A DNA stretch of 64,000 nucleotides from Pseudacidovorax sp. (GCF_017991995.1 NZ_JAGOPN010000001.1:248001-312000), one strand, 5' to 3'; shown: positions 49,208 to 57,423, counted from the stretch's first letter. The notes: generated from the sequence alone by a model not told the origin. A program made the numbers and translations.

Positions 49208-50098
49208 ATGAACAAGACGACGAGTTCTGCCGCCCTGGCGTGGGGCGGCGTGTGGGCGGCGGGCGCCCTCTGGGGCGTGGGCGCCTGGCTGGCGCAGTGG
49301 CTGATCGAGGGCGGCGTGTCGCCCTGGACGCTGGCCCTGGCCCGCTTCGGCTTCGGGCTGCCGCTGCTGTGGTGGTGGCATTGGCGGCGATCGCCCGCAG
49401 GCCTGTGGCAACGGTTGCCGTGGGCGCAGCGGGGCGGCATCCTGGCCACCGGCGCGGCGATGGCGCTCAATGTCGGTTGCTGGTTTGCAGGCATCGCCCA
49501 CCTGGGCGCGGCCGTGCCGACCGTGGTGTCGATCTGCTGCGCACCGGTGCTGGTCGCGGCGATGGCAGTGCTGCGCGGCCACGAGCGGCTGACGGTCGCC
49601 CTGACGGTCGGCCTGGCCCTGGCGCTCGTGGGCGTCGGCCTGCTGGTGATGCCGGCGCAGACGCAGATGCCGACTGGCTGGGCTGTGGGCCTGGCCTGGT
49701 CCTTCGCTTCGGCTTTCCTCTATGCGCTGGTGGTGATGGGCAACGCCCGTATGCCAGCCGAGGTGCCGGCTGTGGCGGCGTCGGCCTGGAGCATGACGAT
49801 GGCGACGGCATGCGCCGCCGTGCTGGCCGTGGCGGCCGGACTGGCCTGGCCCGTCACGGCGGGCCGCTGGCTGGGGCTGGTCTACACCGGCGTGCTGGCC
49901 ACCTCGGCCGGCTACCTGCTCTTCGCCTGGGCGGCACGGCGGCTGACGCCGACCGCCACCGTCGTCGGCACCCTGGTCGAGCCGCTGGTGGCTGCGCTGC
50001 TGGCCGCATGGCTTTCGGGCGAGGCCATGGCGCCGCGCCAGTGGCTGGGCAGTGCGTTGCTCGGCCTGGCGATGGTCTGGCTGGTCCGGCGCCGCTGA
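49208..50098 (+). CDS. EamA/DMT family exporter
   Basis: Inner-membrane transporter of 296 residues with ten predicted helices and two EamA repeats, for example WGGVWAAGALWGVGAWLAQW at the start and LVYTGVLATSAGYLLFAWAA, VVGTLVEPLVAALLAAWLSG in the second half. DMT proteins usually export amino acids or small metabolites; the substrate is unknown. ATG 49208 is used, with GTG 49205 adjacent. It converges with a LysR gene. The 240 bases upstream contain a possible leader peptide and hairpin. Confidence 0.9.
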   Translation: MNKTTSSAALAWGGVWAAGALWGVGAWLAQWLIEGGVSPWTLALARFGFGLPLLWWWHWRRSPAGLWQRLPWAQRGGILATGAAMALNVGCWFAGIAHLGAAVPTVVSICCAPVLVAAMAVLRGHERLTVALTVGLALALVGVGLLVMPAQTQMPTGWAVGLAWSFASAFLYALVVMGNARMPAEVPAVAASAWSMTMATACAAVLAVAAGLAWPVTAGRWLGLVYTGVLATSAGYLLFAWAARRLTPTATVVGTLVEPLVAALLAAWLSGEAMAPRQWLGSALLGLAMVWLVRRR

Positions 50099-50155
50099 AG
50101 GTGGCGAGGACTGGAGCCGTGGGCACGCCCCGCCTCTTGGCGCGCGTGACGGCGG

Positions 50156-51043
50156 CTAGGACTTGAACCGGTCGATCACGTTCAGCACCGCCGTCACCGC
50201 CGGATCGGCCATGCCAGCATGCCGGCTGGCCACCGCCATCGGCCGCATCAGCGGCGGCGCCATCGGGCGAATGCACACCTCGGGCGCGTCCGCCAGGTCG
50301 GCCACTTCCTCGAAAGGGAGGATGGCCGCGGCCTGCGCGGCGGCGGCCAGGCTCTTGAGGGCGCCCGGATAGCTCAACGCCAGGTAGGGCCGGGGGCTCA
50401 GGCCCGCCTGCCCGAACCAGCCCGCGATCAGCCCGTGCATCTGCGTGGCGGGCGTGAAGCTGGCCCAGCGCCGGCCGGCCAGCCAGCCGGGCGTGATGGC
50501 CTCCGGCGGCGCCCAGGCGGCGGGCAGCAGCACCACCATCGCGTCCTGCCGCCAGGGCTGCAGACGGACCTCGGGCGCGGCGGGTTGCGGGCTGGCGACG
50601 ATGGCGACGTCCAGCGTGCCAGCCTTCAGGCGCCGCATGGCCTCGGCGGAGCCGACGGCCTCCAGCCGCAATTCGATGTCGGGGTTCTGCGCGTTGAGCT
50701 GCTGCAGCATCAGCGGCAGCAGCTGCGTGCTCACGCCGGCCGAGACGGCGACCCGCACCATGCCCGCACGGCCGGCGGCCCGGCGCCGCACGCGGTCGAC
50801 CAGGTCGTCGCCGGCGGCCAGCAGCTTGCGGCCTTCCTGCACCAGCACCGCACCGGCCGGCGTCAGCTCGGCCTGGCGCCGGCCGCGGATGACCAGCGCG
50901 GTGTCGAGCCAGCTCTCCAGCTCCTTCACATGCAGGCTGACCGTGGGCGGTGCGAGGTGCAGCGCCTGCGCGGCGGCGGCGAAGGTGCCCAGGTCGGCGA
51001 TGGCGATCAGGGTCTGGAGTTGGTCGAGGTTGAGCTGACGCAT
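50156..51043 (-). CDS. LysR family transcriptional regulator
   Basis: DNA-binding regulator of 295 residues. The N-terminal helix-turn-helix is LNLDQLQTLIAIADLGTFAA with ALHLAPPTVSLHVKELESWL, followed by the periplasmic-binding-like effector domain (AGMVRVAVSAGVSTQLLPLM, EAVGSAEAMRRLKAGTLDVA). ATG 51043 (MRQLNLDQ) is preferred; the frame opens two codons upstream to TTG. Its target is unclear: the convergent DMT exporter is a common partner for this type of regulator, and the divergent small gene at 51114 is the other candidate. Confidence 0.91.
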   Translation of the reverse strand: MRQLNLDQLQTLIAIADLGTFAAAAQALHLAPPTVSLHVKELESWLDTALVIRGRRQAELTPAGAVLVQEGRKLLAAGDDLVDRVRRRAAGRAGMVRVAVSAGVSTQLLPLMLQQLNAQNPDIELRLEAVGSAEAMRRLKAGTLDVAIVASPQPAAPEVRLQPWRQDAMVVLLPAAWAPPEAITPGWLAGRRWASFTPATQMHGLIAGWFGQAGLSPRPYLALSYPGALKSLAAAAQAAAILPFEEVADLADAPEVCIRPMAPPLMRPMAVASRHAGMADPAVTAVLNVIDRFKS

Positions 51044-51113
51044 CAGCAATGATGAAGTGAATGCGCAGTAAATTCAACTTTACGCAAGGTTGGCGGAGCG
51101 GGAGCATCCGGGC

Positions 51114-51368
51114 ATGTCGATTCCTGATGCTGCCCACCCCGCTGAATACCCCACCGACGCACAGCCCAATTCCCCGACGAGGGCCACGGTCGGCACAGGC
51201 GCCGTGCACTCGCAGGTCGCCTGGAAGAGCGGGGCGGAAAAGGTTGGCGAGGAGATCGCTGACGCGCCGCGCACAGGGCGCCGCTTGCTCGACGCGCTGG
51301 TGGACCTGCTGGAGCGCGCCGAGGCCCGCATCAGCGCCAACTTCCGCGTGCCGCCGGGTGGCGGCTGA
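51114..51368 (+). CDS. Small hypothetical protein
   Basis: A frame of 84 codons from ATG 51114 (MSIPDAAHPAEYPTD). The product is hydrophilic with a predicted amphipathic helix near the C-terminus (GRRLLDALVDLLERAEARIS) and an unstructured N-terminal half rich in Pro, Ala and Thr; no signal, membrane helix or cysteine is seen. I do not recognise a family. It diverges from the LysR gene by 70 bases and precedes the glycosylase gene by 81 bases. Codon use looks like the surrounding genes, so it may well be real. Confidence 0.5.
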   Translation: MSIPDAAHPAEYPTDAQPNSPTRATVGTGAVHSQVAWKSGAEKVGEEIADAPRTGRRLLDALVDLLERAEARISANFRVPPGGG

Positions 51369-51449
51369 TTCCTCCCTCGGCGGCAGGCCCGCCCGGGTGG
51401 CATGTCGCGCTCCAGCGCATACCCGAGGCGGTGTGCTGGAATCTGCCGG

Positions 51450-52562
51450 ATGCCTGCCGCCGCCCTCAGTCTCGACCATCTTCGCCGCTATGCCGTCGCG
51501 CGCACGCTGTTCACGCCGACCACGCTGCCGGCGGCCATCCGCCGGCTGGGCTTCGTGCAGGCCGACCCGATCCGCGCGCCGGCCCGTGCGCAGGACCTGA
51601 TCCTGCGCCACCGCGTCACCGACTACCGTGCCGGCGACCTGGAAGCGCGCTACCCGCGGCTGCAGATCGACGAGGACTGCCTCGTCAACTACGGCTTCCT
51701 GCCGCGGGAGCACCTCACGCTGATGCACCCGCGCGAGCCCAGGCGCCCCTGGGATGCCGAGACGCAGCGCAAGGCCGACGATGTGCTGGCCTTCGTTCGT
51801 GAGCGCCGCCTCGTGCATCCGCGGGAGGTCGAACTGCACTTCGCGCATGGCCGGCGGCAGAACCCCTGGGGCGGGGCCGGCAACCTGGCCACCCACCTGC
51901 TCGACGGCCTGCATTACCGCGGCCTGCTGCGCGTGAAACGCCGCGACAGCGGCACGCGCGTATACGAAGTCGCTGCGCACCCGCCGGCCGACGAAACCCC
52001 GGCCGGCCGTGCCCGCCGCGCCGCCGCGCTGATCGATCTGGTGGTGCGGACCTATGCCCCCTTGCCGGCGGCCAGCCTGACCTACCTCGTGCGCCTGCTT
52101 GGCTACGGCGCGCCGCACCTGAGCGCCCAGACGCAGGCTGCGCTGCGCCTTGCGCGTCAACACCTCGCCGGCGCCACCCTCGACGGTACGACGTGGTACT
52201 GGCCGGCCGACGAGAACCCGCGCTCGCGCCGCTGGGTCGTCGATGACCAGCTGCGCCTGCTCGCCCCCTTCGACCCCATCGTCTGGGACCGCCGCCGCTT
52301 CACGCTGCTCTGGGGCTGGACGTACAAGTTCGAGGCGTACACGCCGCCGGCGCAGCGGCAATTCGGGTATTACGCGTTGCCGATGCTGTGGGGGGATCGG
52401 GTGATCGGGTGGGCGAATGCTGAGGCGGGCGGACGCGGAGGCGCCGTGAGGCTATGTCAGCTGGACTCTTCGGGGCCCCCTGATCAGTTTCTTCAACGCG
52501 CTTCGTGCGAGGAATTGATCCGTATCAGGCAATTTCTGATGGAGCGCATCCGTCAAGCTTGA
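51450..52562 (+). CDS. ycaQ: YcaQ/AlkX-type DNA glycosylase (winged-helix HTH_42 family)
   Basis: DNA repair glycosylase of 370 residues in the HTH_42 family, whose members remove alkylated bases or unhook interstrand crosslinks. The catalytic motif is Q-x-D (Gln37, Asp39 in FVQADPIRAPARAQDL), the AlkX/YcaQ variant rather than Q-x-Q of AlkZ. Family segments LPREHLTLMHP, YWPADENPRSRRWVVDDQLR and LLAPFDPIVWDRRRFTLLWG are intact. The final 45 residues (after GDRVIGWANAE) are atypical and encoded by DNA of lower GC, just where the AT-rich island begins, so the native C-terminus may have been replaced. Catalysis should not depend on that tail. Confidence 0.88.
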   Translation: MPAAALSLDHLRRYAVARTLFTPTTLPAAIRRLGFVQADPIRAPARAQDLILRHRVTDYRAGDLEARYPRLQIDEDCLVNYGFLPREHLTLMHPREPRRPWDAETQRKADDVLAFVRERRLVHPREVELHFAHGRRQNPWGGAGNLATHLLDGLHYRGLLRVKRRDSGTRVYEVAAHPPADETPAGRARRAAALIDLVVRTYAPLPAASLTYLVRLLGYGAPHLSAQTQAALRLARQHLAGATLDGTTWYWPADENPRSRRWVVDDQLRLLAPFDPIVWDRRRFTLLWGWTYKFEAYTPPAQRQFGYYALPMLWGDRVIGWANAEAGGRGGAVRLCQLDSSGPPDQFLQRASCEELIRIRQFLMERIRQA

Positions 52563-52855
52563 ATAGGGCCGCGATCTACGCCGATAAAAGAAAAGGGACC
52601 TGCGTCGCTGGAGTTGACCAAAGTCAATCTAAAGGATACGTTCGGCAATTGAAGGTTCCAGGTAACGAAAGGCCGAGCCTGTTCCTATTAAAGGTTGGCT
52701 AACCAGTCAATCATCCAATCGGATGGAAAATTTAGGGACATGGCACTTGCCAAGTAACGTGACGTGAGAGATATTAAAGCTCACTGCAATATCAACGCAT
52801 TTAAAGTTTTGAAAATTGGGGTTTTCTGATCAAATTAAACTAATTTGTAGAAATA
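52563..52855. promoter_or_regulatory. AT-rich intergenic region upstream of the island ATPase
   Basis: 293 bases without a convincing gene. It contains a palindrome TTGAC-CAAA-GTCAA (52614-52627), a GGTTGGCTAACC imperfect palindrome (52693-52704), and AT-rich sequence next to the ATG, including TTGAAA about 45 bases upstream of it as a possible -35 box. One or more promoters for the ATPase are expected here. Confidence 0.5.
52696..52704. repeat. 9-bp direct repeat, left copy
   Basis: TGGCTAACC, repeated exactly at 54484-54492. The two copies bracket the island gene. With repeats this short, chance cannot be excluded. Confidence 0.45.
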
Positions 52856-54379
52856 ATGAAAATTAAGGCAGTCACCGTCAATCGGTTTCGGGGTTATGAA
52901 ACCGCAGTTAGGATCGAAATTAATAGTTTATGTGTTTTGGTTGGTCAGAATGATCGCGGCAAATCGACCTTACTCGAAGCGTTAGATATTTTTTTTAACG
53001 AGGGGAAGGGGTGTGTCAAACTTGACAAAGACGATATAAATAAAAGCTGCTTGAAAAATGGCGAGGACTGTATAGAGATTGAGGTCGAGTTCTCAGAACT
53101 GCCGGAAGAAATACTGCTAGACGTTTCGAACAAAACATCCCTCCAAGATGAGTTCCTGGTAACCCCAGAGGGTACATTGCATGTAATTAAGAGGTATCCG
53201 GCCGCAGGCAAAGAAAAGGTATTTATTAGAGCGCTCCATCCGACCGCCGTGAGCTGCAAAGATTTACTCCAAAAGAAAATTCAAGACCTTCGAGCGCTTC
53301 TTGAAGAACAAAAGCTGGAGTGTCCAGACAAAACAAAAAGTGCTTCACTCAGAAGATCAATTTGGGATGGGCAGGTCGATCTTCAGTTGAGAGAGTGTGA
53401 AATTGAAGTAGCTAAGATCGATGCAAAGAACGTGTGGGAACAGTTGAAACTCCACATGCCGTTCTATACGTTATTTCAGTCCGACAGAAAAAACACGGAC
53501 ACTGATGATGAGGTTCAAGATCCAATGAGGATCGCGGTTAGAGAGATATTAGGCGATCCTGAAATTCAGAAAACGCTCGCCTCCGTGGCGGACACCGTAA
53601 AGATGCGCCTTGATTTGGTGGCGGGGCGAACGCTCGAAAAGCTGAAAGAGCTAAATTCTTCTATCGCCGAATCGTTGTCGCCTAAGATTCCGGACACGAG
53701 CAGCCTCAAATGGATCGATGTCTTTAAAAACGTGTCGATATCGGGAGATAACGACATTCCGATCAATAAGCGAGGTAGCGGCGTGAAACGCCTTGTGCTG
53801 ATCAGCTTCTTTCGCGCAGAGGCTGAGAGGCGCCAGTCGGAGGCAAGCTTGCCGAACATTGTGTATGCGATCGAAGAGCCAGAAACGTCGCAGCACCCAG
53901 ATCATCAGCGCGCTCTAACAGACGCATTAATTTCGCTTTCGAAGGCGAAAAGTACCCAGGTACTGCTGACCACACATAGCCCAGAAATTGTTAAGAAACT
54001 TCGTTTTGAAGATATTATTCTGGTTTCCGACCGTACTCCTGAAAAGGTGTCGGCTATTCTCAAACACGAGTTACCCTATCCAAGCCTTAATGAAGTGAAT
54101 TTTGCTGCTTTTGGCGAGGCGAGTTTTGAATACCACAACGAACTTTACGGCTACATCGAAGCAGAAGGAAAACTAGCTCAATACAGGCACGGAAGGGAGT
54201 TGCTCCCTTATAAGAAAATTCGTAGAGACGGGAGTATTGAGACAAAAGAGATTGTTCTTACTGAGTATATTCGGCATCAAATACATCATCCTGAAAATAT
54301 TAATAATCGTACTTTTAGCTTCCAAGAATTAAAAGAGTCAATAAATTCGATGAGAGAATTCATTAAAATTACAGGCTAG
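52856..54379 (+). CDS. SMC/OLD-like AAA ATPase with C-terminal HEPN-like motif
   Basis: ATPase of 507 residues, AT-rich and with codon use unlike its neighbours, so probably acquired. The ABC-type ATPase parts are Walker A at 30-38 (GQNDRGKST), a coiled-coil/insert region (KKIQDLRALLEEQKLE), an ABC-like signature at 307-312 (GSGVKR), Walker B with Glu340-Glu341 (AIEEPETSQHP) and switch His374 (TTHSPEIV). No TOPRIM domain follows, unlike OLD nucleases. Instead the last 40 residues read YIRHQIHHPEN, an R-X4-H motif (Arg473, His478; polar residue after Arg) as in HEPN ribonucleases. I infer a single-protein defence or stress ATPase that cleaves RNA; a partner gene is absent. ATG 52856 begins MKIKAVTVNRFRG, normal for the family. 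Confidence 0.88.
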   Translation: MKIKAVTVNRFRGYETAVRIEINSLCVLVGQNDRGKSTLLEALDIFFNEGKGCVKLDKDDINKSCLKNGEDCIEIEVEFSELPEEILLDVSNKTSLQDEFLVTPEGTLHVIKRYPAAGKEKVFIRALHPTAVSCKDLLQKKIQDLRALLEEQKLECPDKTKSASLRRSIWDGQVDLQLRECEIEVAKIDAKNVWEQLKLHMPFYTLFQSDRKNTDTDDEVQDPMRIAVREILGDPEIQKTLASVADTVKMRLDLVAGRTLEKLKELNSSIAESLSPKIPDTSSLKWIDVFKNVSISGDNDIPINKRGSGVKRLVLISFFRAEAERRQSEASLPNIVYAIEEPETSQHPDHQRALTDALISLSKAKSTQVLLTTHSPEIVKKLRFEDIILVSDRTPEKVSAILKHELPYPSLNEVNFAAFGEASFEYHNELYGYIEAEGKLAQYRHGRELLPYKKIRRDGSIETKEIVLTEYIRHQIHHPENINNRTFSFQELKESINSMREFIKITG

Positions 54380-54433
54380 ATGGCCTAGGCTCGGCAGATA
54401 ATTGCGTTAAAAGGTTCGCTTGGGACTGTAAAA

Positions 54434-54465
54434 ACTCCGGTTAATTTTTAAGAAAAATCGGGAGT
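54434..54465 (+). terminator. Nested AT-rich stem-loop after the island ATPase
   Basis: Inner stem ATTTTT / AAAAAT with loop AAG and an outer ACTCC / GGAGT pairing, 55 bases after the ATPase stop. It may end the transcript or mark the island end. There is no gene between 54380 and 54511. Confidence 0.5.
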
Positions 54466-54483
54466 AATATGATCAATGCCAGC

Positions 54484-54492
54484 TGGCTAACC
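54484..54492. repeat. 9-bp direct repeat, right copy
   Basis: TGGCTAACC, identical to 52696-52704 on the other side of the island gene; candidate insertion scar. Confidence 0.45.
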
Positions 54493-54511
54493 GTATTTCC
54501 AGTTATTAGGT

Positions 54512-55486
54512 CTAAAACGGTTTTTGTTTAGACGAGTCCCCGCGCTCGCCGTCCAGTAAATACCTCGTCGCCCCCACCGTCCTTACCACCGCCGACAGCA
54601 GCGACCGAAACCACACGTGCCCCGGCGCCAATTGTGTGCGCCCATGCCACAACTGATAGAAGCGCATCGGCGGAAAGTCCACCGGCGCGGGCACGATGGC
54701 GAGGGGCAGCAGGCCGGCGTAGTACTGCGCAAAGTGCCGGCTGGTGGTGAAGATCAGGTCGGTTCCGGGCAGCAGGTGCGGCGCCAGGCCGAAGTAGGGC
54801 ACGGTGACCGTGCCGGTGCGGCTCATGCGCTGGGAGGCGAGGGCGGTCTCGACCACGCCGCGCTGGGTCACGCTGTACAGCAGCGGCACCACGTGCGATC
54901 CCTGCAGGTAGTCGGCCAGCGTCATGCGGGCGGCGCAGGGGTGGCGTTCGTCGACCAGGCAGACGATCTCGTCCTCCAGCAGCAGCGTGGTGCGCAGATG
55001 TTCCGGCGGCTGGGGCCAGTTGCCGATGACCACATCCAGCTCGCCTTCGGCCAGCGCGGCCTCGAAGTCGTAGTCGGGGCCCAGCGGCTGCAGCACCAGC
55101 CGGGCCGCGGGCGCGGTCTCGCGCATGTACTGCGCCACGGCGGCCATCAGGGGCGGGGCCAGGTAGTCCGGCGTGCCGATGCGGAAGACCTGCCGCGTGG
55201 TGGCGGGGTCGAAGCTGGATTCGGGCGCGAGCAGCGCGTCCAGCTCGCCCAGCACCAGCCGCACCGAGGCATGCAGCTGCATCGCCCGTTCGGTGGGCAC
55301 CATGCGCTGCTTGTCCTTGATGAGCAGCGGGTCGCCGAAGATCTCGCGCAGGCGCTTGAGGGCGCTGCTGATGGCGGGCTGCGACTGGTTCATGCGCGCG
55401 GCGGTGCGCGAGACGCTGCATTCCGCCATCAAGGTGTGGAAGACGCGCAGCAGGTAGGTGTCGAAAGGGTCGTCGGGTCGGGACAT
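54512..55486 (-). CDS. LysR family regulator (NodD/LinR-type), 3' end at island edge
   Basis: Regulator of 324 residues. The helix-turn-helix is YLLRVFHTLMAECSVSRTAA with MNQSQPAISSALKRLREIFG, of the kind that begins LysR proteins controlling aromatic or hydroxyacid catabolism. The effector domain contains VFRIGTPDYLAPPLMAAVAQ and ELDVVIGNWPQPPEHLRTTL. ATG 55486 is used although the frame is open to 55621. The last eight residues (DSSKQKPF) are read from the AT-rich side of the island border, so the original C-terminus has probably been changed. It diverges from a Bug-type binding protein gene, its likely target. Confidence 0.9.
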   Translation of the reverse strand: MSRPDDPFDTYLLRVFHTLMAECSVSRTAARMNQSQPAISSALKRLREIFGDPLLIKDKQRMVPTERAMQLHASVRLVLGELDALLAPESSFDPATTRQVFRIGTPDYLAPPLMAAVAQYMRETAPAARLVLQPLGPDYDFEAALAEGELDVVIGNWPQPPEHLRTTLLLEDEIVCLVDERHPCAARMTLADYLQGSHVVPLLYSVTQRGVVETALASQRMSRTGTVTVPYFGLAPHLLPGTDLIFTTSRHFAQYYAGLLPLAIVPAPVDFPPMRFYQLWHGRTQLAPGHVWFRSLLSAVVRTVGATRYLLDGERGDSSKQKPF

Positions 55487-55638
55487 GCGGTGGTTGGCTG
55501 CACCGCCTTGGTGCCTCGCCGTCGGAATGGCGGGCCGCCAGCGCCTTGCGGCTGATACGGTGCATTCGGTCTTGGCAATTGGCGTGCCGGAGGGCGCTTC
55601 GAACAATGCGGGCATTCCCATTGCTTGCGGCGCCCACC

Positions 55639-56646
55639 ATGTCCGAATCCTCTCTGCCTACCTCGTCCTCCTCCCTGCCGCGCCTTCACCGGCGAGGCGT
55701 CCTGCGCCTGATGGCGGCCGGGGCGGCGGCGGGTGCCCTGCCGGCCTTCGCCCAGTGGCCCGAGCGGCCGATCAAGATCGTCGTCACCTTCGCGCCCGGC
55801 GGCGCCAGCGACATCCTGGCGCGCGTGGTGGCCGAGCAGTTGGGGCGCAAACTGGGCCAGCCGGTGGTGGTGGACAACCGCCCCGGCGCGGGCGGCACCA
55901 TCGGTGGCCAAGTGGTGGCCACGGCGGCGCCGGACGGCTACACGCTGATGCTCTCCAACACCACGCCCATCGCCCTGGGCCCCTTCACGCTGGACAAGCA
56001 GCCCTACGACCCGGTGGCGGCCTTCAGCCATGTGGCCTATCTGGGCTCGGCGCCGCTGGTGGTCATGGCCAGCAAGGAGTCCGGCATCAAGAGCTGGGCC
56101 GATCTGGAGGCGCGCGCCAGGAAGGAAGGCCGGCTGGACTTCGGCTCCGGCGGCCCGGGCTCGGTCGGCCACATCCATGGCGAGCTGATCAAGCGCGTGA
56201 CGGGCGCCAACATGGTGCACGTGCCCTACCGCGGTGGCGCGCCCATGACCACCGATCTGCTGGCCAACATCGTGCCCGTGGGCATCGACGTGATCACGGC
56301 CTATGTTCAGTACTTCAAGACCGGCCAGCTGGTGCCGCTGGCCGTCACGGGCACTACGCGCTCACCGCTGATGCCCGAGGTGCCGACCATGGTCGAGCTG
56401 GGCCAGCCCAAGCTGGTGCTGGAGAACTTCTTCGGCATCTCCGGCCCGGCCAAGCTGCCGGCCGACACCGTGACCCGGCTGCATGACGCCACCAATGCGG
56501 TGCTGGCCATGCCCGAGGTGCAGAAGAAGATGGTCGACCTGGGCATCGTGGCCCAGCCCGAGAGCACCGCGCGCTTCGAAGGCTTCGTGCGCGAGCAGGT
56601 GGCCGTGCTGGGGCCGACGGTGAAGGGCGCGGGCATCAAGCTCTGA
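55639..56646 (+). CDS. Tripartite tricarboxylate transporter binding protein (Bug family)
   Basis: Periplasmic substrate-binding protein of 335 residues in the Bug/TctC family. A twin-arginine-like signal (HRRGVLRLMAAGAAAGALPA, cut after FAQ) precedes WPERPIKIVVTFAPGGASD, the standard N-terminal beta-strand-loop. VVDNRPGAGGTIGG and VPYRGGAPMTTDLLAN are the two water-mediated ligand loops. Ligands of this family are carboxylates and related compounds. The cognate TctA/TctB membrane genes are not in the window. It lies 60 bases upstream of the arylmalonate decarboxylase gene. ATG 55639 is likely; ATG 55606 is in frame. Confidence 0.92.
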   Translation: MSESSLPTSSSSLPRLHRRGVLRLMAAGAAAGALPAFAQWPERPIKIVVTFAPGGASDILARVVAEQLGRKLGQPVVVDNRPGAGGTIGGQVVATAAPDGYTLMLSNTTPIALGPFTLDKQPYDPVAAFSHVAYLGSAPLVVMASKESGIKSWADLEARARKEGRLDFGSGGPGSVGHIHGELIKRVTGANMVHVPYRGGAPMTTDLLANIVPVGIDVITAYVQYFKTGQLVPLAVTGTTRSPLMPEVPTMVELGQPKLVLENFFGISGPAKLPADTVTRLHDATNAVLAMPEVQKKMVDLGIVAQPESTARFEGFVREQVAVLGPTVKGAGIKL

Positions 56647-56706
56647 GTCCGGGCCGGGGCCGCCGTGGGCGGGCCCACAATCCGCAGCTTTGCCCCAGGA
56701 GCTGCG

Positions 56707-57423
56707 ATGACCGATTCCGCCTTGCCCGTGCTCGGGCTGATCGTGCCGCCGGCCGATGGCCAGGTGCCTCCCGAAGGGCCTGCGCTCTACGACGGCCGGG
56801 TGCGCTTCATCGCCCGGGGCCTCGCGCTGGCGGCCATCCATCCCGAGGGCTTCGACGCGGTGGAAGGGCGCATCGTCGACCTGGCCCGCGCGCTGAAGGC
56901 GGCCGGCGCCCAGGCACTCTCGCTGATGGGCACCTCGCTCAGCTTCTACCGCGGCGCAACCTTCACCGAGGACCTGCGCGCCCGCATGGCGGCAGCGACC
57001 GACCTGCCGTGCACGACCATGAGCCACGCCATCGTGCGCAGCCTGCGCCAGCTGGGCGTGCGCCGCGTGGCGGTGGCCACCGCCTACATCGACACGCTCA
57101 ACGAGCGCCTGGCCCGCTACCTGGAGGGCGAGGGCTTCGAGGTCACGGCCGTCCGCGGCCTGGCCATGACCGGCGTGGAGGCCGTCGGCCAGGTCGAGGC
57201 CGGGACGCTGGTCGAGCTGGCCCGCAGGGTCTGCGCCGATGGCCGGCCCGACGGCCTGCTCATCTCCTGCGGCGGCCTGCGCACGCTGGACCTGCATCCG
57301 CGCCTGGAGCGCGAACTGGGCCTGCCCGTCACGTCCAGCTCGCCCGCCGGCTTCTGGGACCTGATGCGCACCGCCGGCCTGGATGCTGCCTCGCCCGGCC
57401 ACGGCCGCCTCTTCGATGCCTGA
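56707..57423 (+). CDS. amdA: Arylmalonate decarboxylase (Asp/Glu racemase superfamily)
   Basis: Cofactor-free decarboxylase of 238 residues that converts arylmalonates to arylacetates plus CO2. It aligns end to end with the Bordetella bronchiseptica enzyme as I remember it: LGLIVPPADGQVP, LMGTSLSFYRGATF, CTTMSHAIVRSL, ISCGGLRTLD and VTSSSPAGFWDL. The catalytic Cys188 is present and the partner cysteine of racemases is Gly75, the decarboxylase pattern. ATG 56707 has an AGGAG site. The following LysR gene overlaps it by 8 bases, so the two are coupled. Substrate in vivo unknown. Confidence 0.92.
   Translation: MTDSALPVLGLIVPPADGQVPPEGPALYDGRVRFIARGLALAAIHPEGFDAVEGRIVDLARALKAAGAQALSLMGTSLSFYRGATFTEDLRARMAAATDLPCTTMSHAIVRSLRQLGVRRVAVATAYIDTLNERLARYLEGEGFEVTAVRGLAMTGVEAVGQVEAGTLVELARRVCADGRPDGLLISCGGLRTLDLHPRLERELGLPVTSSSPAGFWDLMRTAGLDAASPGHGRLFDA

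Larger units (their letters stand above)
52463..54539. other. AT-rich genomic island (approximate limits)
   Basis: From about 52450 to 54530 the base composition drops sharply compared with the GC-rich flanks, with runs such as GATATTTTTTTTAACG inside the gene and TTAATTTTTAAGAAAAAT after it. The island holds one gene. Its edges fall inside the 3' ends of ycaQ (left) and a LysR gene (right). GGACTCTTC at 52463 and GACGAGTCC at 54531 form an imperfect inverted pair at the two edges. No integrase, transposase or tRNA is present. Exact borders cannot be fixed from one sequence. Confidence 0.7.

Noticed and set aside
52563-52855. Missing antitoxin or partner gene before the island ATPase
   Set aside because: I looked for short frames on both strands; none has a plausible start, length and composition.
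52450-54540. Prophage or integrative element with att sites in a tRNA
   Set aside because: No integrase, phage gene or tRNA is seen; only a short direct repeat supports mobility.
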